DNA from: CALFCX01 sp964603025
GTDB taxonomy: Bacteria > Margulisbacteria > WOR-1 > JAKLHX01
Length of the DNA stretch: 9,435 nt
Assembly (NCBI GenBank): GCA_964603025.1
Contig: CAZRTO010000050.1
Span: 1 to 9,435, forward strand
Direction of reading: 5' to 3'
The notes beneath the pieces are model-generated. The model was given only the letters and a program-made list of their open reading frames with translations. It was not told where the DNA came from and ran no database searches. Shown piece by piece: positions 4,773 to 9,435 of this stretch. Made by a program: the position numbers and the translations under genes. Each line of letters begins with the position of its first letter. Positions within the stretch are counted from its first letter, which is position 1.

Positions 4773-6820
4773 CATTCTATTTGGGTCAAATTAATTTTTA
4801 CGCTTTTTCAGCGATTTTCAACGGACTACTGAGCCTGTTTCTTGTCCCCCTTCTGCTTTTCAGCAAGCAAAATTCCAGAAAGGTCAGAGTATTCCTTGTT
4901 TTTCTGCTTGCTGTGTTTGAATGGTCCATATTTTATTTCGCATGGCTTATAACACCAGAAAAAGAGATGGCCGAGTTCTTTGCAAGAACATGCATGATAG
5001 GGGTTTTGTTAATGGCTCCGGTTTTTTTGCATTTTACATGCGCACTAATTGGGCAGGGGATGAAAAGATTTTGGGTATTCGTCAATTATGCAATCGCCAT
5101 TTTGTTTATTTCCACGGTCTATACTCCTCTCTATGTAAAAGGCATGAGGTCAATTCCTGGGATAGATTTGTGGCCTATTCCAGGTCCGATATTTTCTCTC
5201 GCAGTCTTGCATTTTATGCTCGTGTACATTTTGTCCCACATAATATTGTGGAATTATATGAAAAAATCCGATCCCATGACAAAACTGCAAATAAAATACA
5301 CTTTCATCGGGACTTTTTTTGGCGGTCTTGGAGGGGCAAGTAACTTTCTATCATGGTATCTTCCCTATCCTCCCGTGTTCAATATCTTTACATCTGTATA
5401 TGTTGTGTCCATATTCTATGCTATAAGTCGCTACCGACTTATGGGCATAGAAATGATACTACGCAAAGGCATGATATACGGCCTTATAACGGCGGTGATG
5501 AGCGTGCTGTATTTCATCGTAATATACCTGTCGGAACATTTCTTCAAGGCAGTGACGGGGTTCAGCTCCCTGTGGTTCACCATTCCCGCGATCTTCATAC
5601 TGGCGCTGCTGTTCGAACCTACTATGGCCTTTTTGCAGGGCGCCGTGGACAGGACGTTCTTCAGGTCAAGATATATAGCGGAAAAGATATCCCGCAAATT
5701 CGCCGAGGGCGTCAAAAAACTGCGCACTATAGAGGATTTCGCAAAGTTCATCGCAAGGTCGGCCTATGTAACGCTCAAGCTCAAAGGCTCGGCGGCTTTT
5801 GCGTTTGACGAGCGCAAGGGCCTGTTCGTGTGCCTTGAAGCAAAAGGATCGTTAAAAGGCCTCAAGGACAGGCACATCCGGGCGGATGACCCCTGTGTAT
5901 CCCAGATGCGCGGCAAAAAGTCCTCTGTCATGAGGGAAGAAACCAAAATGCCCGACGATAATATCTACTTGTGCGTGCCCAGCATGTCGTCCGGCAAAAG
6001 CGGCAGGCTGCTTGGATTTCTGGCGGCGGACACCAAGCGCGACAACACGCCCTTTTCGGTGGAGGAGATCGAACTGCTTGAAATGCTGGCCAACCAGACC
6101 GCTTCGGGTATAGAGAACGCCCTTTTGTACGAACAGCAGATAGCGACGATAGAAAAATCTCTGAAACTGGAAAAACTGGCCAGCCTGGGAGAAGCCACCG
6201 CGGGCGTGGCGCACGAGGCCAAGAACGCGCTCGGGTTCATAGCCACTTTCGCTCAAATGCTGCTTAAAACAGACGACAAGCCCAAGCTCGCAAAAACGCA
6301 CTCCGAGGCTTTTACCAACGAAACCAACAGGATAAAACTGATACTGCAGGGGATACAGGACTATTCCAAGCAGACAGAGCAGCTCATGGAAGTGATAAAC
6401 ATTAAGGAGCTGGCTGATGAAACGATAGTCCTGGTGCGCGACCAGGCCAAGGGAAAGAACGTGATCATAGACAACGCCGCGGAGGAAGGCGTGCACATAA
6501 CCGCCGACAGGAACAGGATGAAACAGGTGCTGCTCAACCTTTTTATGAACGCTATAGAGGCCATGGCCTCCGGGGGCGTGCTTTCGATCTCAACCGAGCG
6601 CGGCGGACAGGACATTGCCGTCAAAGTGGCGGACACCGGGAGCGGGATGACAAAAGAAACGCTGCGCAGGATATTCGAGCCGTTCTACACCACGAAAAAA
6701 CAGGGCACGGGTCTCGGGCTTGCGATCGTCAAAAGGATAGTAGAAGAGAACAACGGCCGCCTCACCGCCGACAGCGAACCCGGCAAAGGGACAACGTTCA
6801 CGCTGGCGTTCCAAACGTAA
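4769..6820 (+). CDS. Multi-TM/GAF sensor histidine kinase with intact H-box (HK2)
   Basis: This 683-residue kinase has the same architecture as HK1: about nine hydrophobic spans in residues 1-285, RYRLM at 221-225, a GAF-like domain (about 315-455), a DHp (about 467-533) and a HATPase domain (about 575-682). The H-box GVAHEAKNAL carries His482 (codon 6212-6214), the expected phosphoacceptor. N590/N594, D622 in DTGSGM and GTGLGLAIV complete the ATP site. Similarity to HK1 is clear in the C-terminal half, for example the shared PAIFILALLF and GVKKL. It is much lower in the membrane half, where IPGP, K.Q..Y and RYRLM remain. It begins in the ATGA overlap with the methyltransferase, implying coupled translation. 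The first ~230 codons are AT-rich and the rest GC-rich. No receiver domain or response-regulator gene is nearby. A ligand made by the upstream enzyme is inferred, not shown. Confidence 0.93.
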   Translation: MTFYLGQINFYAFSAIFNGLLSLFLVPLLLFSKQNSRKVRVFLVFLLAVFEWSIFYFAWLITPEKEMAEFFARTCMIGVLLMAPVFLHFTCALIGQGMKRFWVFVNYAIAILFISTVYTPLYVKGMRSIPGIDLWPIPGPIFSLAVLHFMLVYILSHIILWNYMKKSDPMTKLQIKYTFIGTFFGGLGGASNFLSWYLPYPPVFNIFTSVYVVSIFYAISRYRLMGIEMILRKGMIYGLITAVMSVLYFIVIYLSEHFFKAVTGFSSLWFTIPAIFILALLFEPTMAFLQGAVDRTFFRSRYIAEKISRKFAEGVKKLRTIEDFAKFIARSAYVTLKLKGSAAFAFDERKGLFVCLEAKGSLKGLKDRHIRADDPCVSQMRGKKSSVMREETKMPDDNIYLCVPSMSSGKSGRLLGFLAADTKRDNTPFSVEEIELLEMLANQTASGIENALLYEQQIATIEKSLKLEKLASLGEATAGVAHEAKNALGFIATFAQMLLKTDDKPKLAKTHSEAFTNETNRIKLILQGIQDYSKQTEQLMEVINIKELADETIVLVRDQAKGKNVIIDNAAEEGVHITADRNRMKQVLLNLFMNAIEAMASGGVLSISTERGGQDIAVKVADTGSGMTKETLRRIFEPFYTTKKQGTGLGLAIVKRIVEENNGRLTADSEPGKGTTFTLAFQT

Positions 6821-6949
6821 ACAAAGGCAATTAGGCCCTTAAAGGCCCGTAAGGACATGAAGGGCGGAAGGCTAAAAAGGCTAATCATAGTTAAGCCCTT
6901 TTAGCCCTCTGCCTTTTAACGCTTCTTGGGCCTTTACGGGCCTTTGTTT
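6819..6949. repeat. Long imperfect palindrome (element B) between convergent HK2 and fabF
   Basis: Outer arms AAACAAAGG (6819-6827) and CCTTTGTTT (6941-6949) are perfectly complementary. Inner arms repeat units like AAAGGCCCGTAA, and the middle can pair GGCTAAAAAGG with its near-complement around a TCATAG loop. The core 6863-6897 matches the reverse complement of element A at 33 of 35 bases. The element starts within the HK2 stop codon and ends five bases before the fabF stop, so it fills the whole convergent gap. The T-rich stretch after the right arm (near 6944-6952) and the opposite-strand TTTGTTT suit a bidirectional terminator. A mobile palindromic repeat is the alternative. Confidence 0.8.
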
Positions 6950-6954
6950 TATTG

Positions 6955-8199
6955 CTACCCGAGGAATTTCCTCGCGATGATGATGGCATTGTGCCCGCCG
7001 AAACCCAGTGAATTGCTCATGGCGACGTTGACCTTCATCTCGCGCCCCTTGTTGGGCACGTAGTCCAGGTCGCATTCCGGGTCCGGTGTCTCGTAATTGA
7101 TGGTGGGATGGACAAAATCTTCCTTGATGGACATCGCGCAGGCGACAAATTCGACGGCGCCCGCCGCGCCCAGCAGATGCCCTATCATAGATTTGGTAGA
7201 GCTGATCGGGATGTTTTTGGCGTGGTCGCCGAACACCTTTTTCATCGCCATCGTCTCGAGCTTGTCGTTGAGTTCGGTGGAGGTGCCGTGCGCGTTGATA
7301 TAACTGACGTCCTCGGGATTTATTCTCGCGTCCTTAAGGGCCGCTTTCACCGCGCGGATGACGCCGTCGCCCTCGCTGTGCGGCGCTGTCATATGGAACG
7401 CGTCACCGCTCATCCCGTAGCCGATCACCTCCGCATAGATGGTGGCACCGCGTTTTTTGGCGTGCTCAAGCTCTTCGAGTATCACTATTCCCGCGCCCTC
7501 GCCCATCACAAAACCGTTGCGGTTCAGATCAAACGGCCTGCTGGCCTTTTCGGGAGTGTCGTTGGATGTGGAAAGCGCCTGTGCCGCGCAAAAACCGGCT
7601 ATCCCCAGAGGGGTAATGGCCGCCTCCGCGCCGCCGGCTATCATCGCGTCCGCGTCGCCGCGTTTGATTATCTCAAAAGCGTCGCCAATTGAATGCGTGC
7701 CGGACGCGCAGGCTGTCGTCGTGCAGCTGTTGGGGCCCTTGGCTCCCGTGTGTATCGAGACCATACCGGCCGCCATGTCGTTTATCATCATGGGCACCAT
7801 GAACGGCGAGCATTTTGACGGACCTTTTTCAAAAAGTATCCTTGCCTGGTCCTCAAGATACTTTATCCCGCCGATGCCCGAGCCGATCAGCGTACCGATC
7901 TGGGGAGCGTTGGAGTCATTTATCTCAAGCCCGGAATCTTTTATCGCCAGCTTGGCCGCCGCTATCGCGAACAGTATGAAATGCGACAGTCTGCGAGCTT
8001 CTTTTTTATCAACATAAAGCGAAGCGTCGAGATCGTTCACCTGGCCGGCCACCTGCGAAGTGAACTGAGAGGGATCAAAATGGGTGATCCTGCCTATGCC
8101 GTTGGTGCCGCTTTTGAGAGCGTTCCAAAAAGCGTCCTTGCCTATCCCGATCGGTGTCACGGCCCCAAGCCCGGTAACTACTACTCTACGCTCCGACAT
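6955..8199 (-). CDS. fabF: 3-oxoacyl-ACP synthase II
   Basis: FabF condenses malonyl-ACP with acyl-ACP in the elongation cycle of type II fatty-acid synthesis in the cytosol. From the ATG at 8199 the protein has 414 residues, the usual FabF length, and begins MSERRVVVTGLGAVTPIG. The catalytic triad is visible: Cys164 in TTACASGTHS, His304 in NAHGTSTELND and His341 in KSMIGHLLGAAG. The glycine-rich NSLGFGGHNA is near the C-terminus. A TTG at 8223 would add eight arginine-rich residues, but it lies upstream of the AAGGAGG at 8212-8218, so 8199 is preferred. It overlaps the end of the fabK-like gene by 14 bases, so the two are probably cotranscribed. Codon use is GC-rich, taken here as the host background. 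Confidence 0.95.
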   Translation of the reverse strand: MSERRVVVTGLGAVTPIGIGKDAFWNALKSGTNGIGRITHFDPSQFTSQVAGQVNDLDASLYVDKKEARRLSHFILFAIAAAKLAIKDSGLEINDSNAPQIGTLIGSGIGGIKYLEDQARILFEKGPSKCSPFMVPMMINDMAAGMVSIHTGAKGPNSCTTTACASGTHSIGDAFEIIKRGDADAMIAGGAEAAITPLGIAGFCAAQALSTSNDTPEKASRPFDLNRNGFVMGEGAGIVILEELEHAKKRGATIYAEVIGYGMSGDAFHMTAPHSEGDGVIRAVKAALKDARINPEDVSYINAHGTSTELNDKLETMAMKKVFGDHAKNIPISSTKSMIGHLLGAAGAVEFVACAMSIKEDFVHPTINYETPDPECDLDYVPNKGREMKVNVAMSNSLGFGGHNAIIIARKFLG

Positions 8200-9160
8200 A
8201 CGCCGTCTCTGCCTCCTTGACAAGCTGCCTTATTATCTCGGCAGCCGGTTTTATGACCTTGTCCTTTATCTTTGTCACGCTGCTTCCCGAGAACACAAGC
8301 CCGCCGTCCATATCGCCCTTCTGGGCTTTTTTCAGCACGTCAAAGATACAGTACTGTTTGGAGCAGATCTTGAGACAGTCATCGCAGTAAGGGATCCTGG
8401 GATACTCGCCTTTTGTCATGCCGTCGGTCAGCCTGGTCCTGATGGCCCGGCCCGGCATGCCCACGGGGCTTTTTATAAGCACCACGTCATTCGGATCGGT
8501 CGTCCGCGCGTGTACCTCTTTGTACGACTGCGCCGCGTCGCATTCTTCGGCCAGTATGAACCTTGTGGCCAGCTGCACGCCGTCCGCGCCCATATTGAGC
8601 ATTTTTGCTATTCCGGCCCCGTCAGCGATCCCGCCCGCGGCAATTACCGGAACGGACGATACCGCTTCTTTTACTTCGCGGAACAGCTCCTCGGTCCCTT
8701 TGTCCAGCGTCCCCAGATGCCCCCCCGCCTCTTTGCTCTCGGCAACGATCGCCGAAGCGCCCAGCCCGACGGCTATTCTGGCAAGTTTGCCGGAAGAAAC
8801 TATAGGGACTATAGGGGTATTGGATTCTTTGCCTATCTTGAAAAGGTCGCGCGAGAACCCCGCCCCGGAAGTGATAAAATCTATCTTTTCCTTCACGGCG
8901 GTGTTGACAATGCCGAGAAAGTCGCGGGCGGCATAGAGGATATTGATCCCGATTATACCGCCTTTGGCGAGCTTTCTTGCTGTCCTTATTTCCTGAGCCA
9001 GTTCGTCGTGTTCAAGCCCTGATGCCCCGATAACACCGACGGCCCCGGTGGCCGCGACGGCCCCGGCAAGCTTGCCGCCGGATATCCTTATCGACATCCC
9101 GCCCTGAACTATCGGTATCCTGGCTATCAGATTTCCGATCTTTAGTTCGGGTAATTTCAC
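8186..9160 (-). CDS. fabK: FabK-like FMN enoyl-ACP reductase / nitronate monooxygenase family protein
   Basis: This 324-residue TIM-barrel flavoprotein belongs to the 2-nitropropane dioxygenase/FabK family. Signature segments are IPIVQGGMSIRISGG (16-30), EAGGHLG with His148, VIAAGGIADGAGI (172-184) and LGADG-like GADGVQLATRF (191-201), all expected for FMN binding. The position between acpP and fabF favours the FabK role, reducing enoyl-ACP at the last step of elongation, rather than nitronate oxidation. An unusual feature is the C-terminal cysteine cluster Cys259, Cys262, Cys266, Cys271 (CDDCLKICSKQYC), which is metal- or Fe-S-like and absent from classical streptococcal FabK. The start is GTG at 9160, six bases after the acpP stop, with only a weak ribosome binding site, so coupled translation is likely. 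The symbol is a family-level assignment. Confidence 0.75.
   Translation of the reverse strand: MKLPELKIGNLIARIPIVQGGMSIRISGGKLAGAVAATGAVGVIGASGLEHDELAQEIRTARKLAKGGIIGINILYAARDFLGIVNTAVKEKIDFITSGAGFSRDLFKIGKESNTPIVPIVSSGKLARIAVGLGASAIVAESKEAGGHLGTLDKGTEELFREVKEAVSSVPVIAAGGIADGAGIAKMLNMGADGVQLATRFILAEECDAAQSYKEVHARTTDPNDVVLIKSPVGMPGRAIRTRLTDGMTKGEYPRIPYCDDCLKICSKQYCIFDVLKKAQKGDMDGGLVFSGSSVTKIKDKVIKPAAEIIRQLVKEAETAYVGA
8212..8218 (-). promoter_or_regulatory. Ribosome binding site for fabF
   Basis: AAGGAGG on the minus strand lies inside the end of the fabK-like gene, 12 bases before the ATG at 8199. The spacing is slightly long but supports that start over the upstream TTG at 8223. Confidence 0.6.
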
Positions 9161-9166
9161 TATTGT

Positions 9167-9412
9167 CTAGTTCTTCGCGTGGGTCATAACGTATTTCACG
9201 GTATCGCCCACGGTCTTTATTTTTTCAGCCTCTTCGTCGGGGATCTCCAGCCCGAACGCTTCTTCAAGCGCCATGACCAGCTCCACCGTGTCGAGAGAAT
9301 CCGCTCCGAGATCGTCGACAAATGAGGATTTCTCGGTCACCTCGGACTCGCTGACGCCAAGCTGTTCGACGACCACCTTTTTCACATCCTCGAATATTTT
9401 CTTCTCGTCCAT
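9167..9412 (-). CDS. acpP: Acyl carrier protein
   Basis: This 81-residue acidic protein carries growing acyl chains on a 4'-phosphopantetheine attached to Ser39 in the motif GADSLDTVELVMALEE. Length, the acidic helix II and the IPDEEAEKIKTVGD segment are typical of AcpP. It heads the visible part of the minus-strand fatty-acid cluster (acpP, fabK-like, fabF). AGGCAGGTG lies about ten bases before the ATG at 9412 as a moderate ribosome binding site. Acyl-AcpP would be the natural substrate for the AAR-like reductase at 2314-3408, though that link is inferred. Genes further upstream lie outside the window. Confidence 0.96.
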   Translation of the reverse strand: MDEKKIFEDVKKVVVEQLGVSESEVTEKSSFVDDLGADSLDTVELVMALEEAFGLEIPDEEAEKIKTVGDTVKYVMTHAKN

Positions 9413-9435
9413 TTCTTACATTCACCTGCCTTTCT

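Noticed and set aside
5852..6496. A 214-codon minus-strand frame inside HK2
   Set aside because: It lies wholly within the GAF, DHp and ATPase coding region of HK2, which has clear motifs; the antisense translation has none.
8200..8223. TTG at 8223 as the fabF start
   Set aside because: FabF proteins normally begin just before the RRVVVTG segment, and the good ribosome binding site lies downstream of 8223.
8084..9022. A 312-codon open frame on the plus strand opposite the fabK-like and fabF genes
   Set aside because: It is a GC-rich antisense shadow. It overlaps two well-supported genes along its whole length and has no recognisable domain.

Overview
The window looks like bacterial chromosome from a Gram-negative-type or candidate-phylum bacterium. 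The type II fatty-acid genes acpP, a fabK-like reductase and fabF sit beside large multi-membrane-span GAF histidine kinases. Such kinases are common in Omnitrophota, Elusimicrobiota and deltaproteobacterial lineages, but this placement is only a guess. The fatty-acid genes are GC-rich (well above 50 %), while the centre of the window is much richer in AT.

Layout, left to right: (1) 1-196 has no gene and holds a long imperfect palindrome (element A). (2) 197-3408, minus strand, is a two-gene operon: an acyl-ACP reductase-like enzyme (2314-3408) followed, through a GTGA overlap, by a multi-TM/GAF histidine kinase (HK1, 197-2317) whose phosphoacceptor histidine is replaced by glycine. (3) 3409-3752 is the divergent intergenic region, with a candidate promoter and motifs shared by both sides. 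(4) 3753-6820, plus strand, mirrors the first operon: a PhcB-like SAM-dependent methyltransferase followed, through an ATGA overlap, by a second multi-TM/GAF histidine kinase (HK2) with an intact H-box. (5) 6819-6949 holds element B, a relative of element A in inverted orientation, which fills the gap between the convergent HK2 and fabF genes. (6) 6955-9412, minus strand, is acpP, fabK-like, fabF.

The main interpretation, which is inference, is that 197-6820 is a two-channel lipid-signalling locus. Each channel pairs an enzyme expected to act on fatty acyl groups (an aldehyde-forming reductase, or a fatty-acid methyl-ester synthase of the PhcB type) with a kinase whose membrane domain could sense the product. 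This resembles Ralstonia phcB/phcS, Vibrio cqsA/cqsS and Legionella lqsA/lqsS in logic. The neighbouring ACP and elongation genes belong to the pathway that makes acyl-ACP. No response regulator lies in the window.

Two features make the locus more unusual. Base composition changes abruptly inside both kinase genes at the same protein position, just after the conserved RYRLM motif. The AT-richer block therefore contains exactly the two sensor halves, the two enzymes and the shared promoter region, as if this unit could be exchanged over conserved kinase cores. And one of the two kinases appears unable to autophosphorylate at the normal histidine, which suggests cross-talk or heterodimer formation with its partner.
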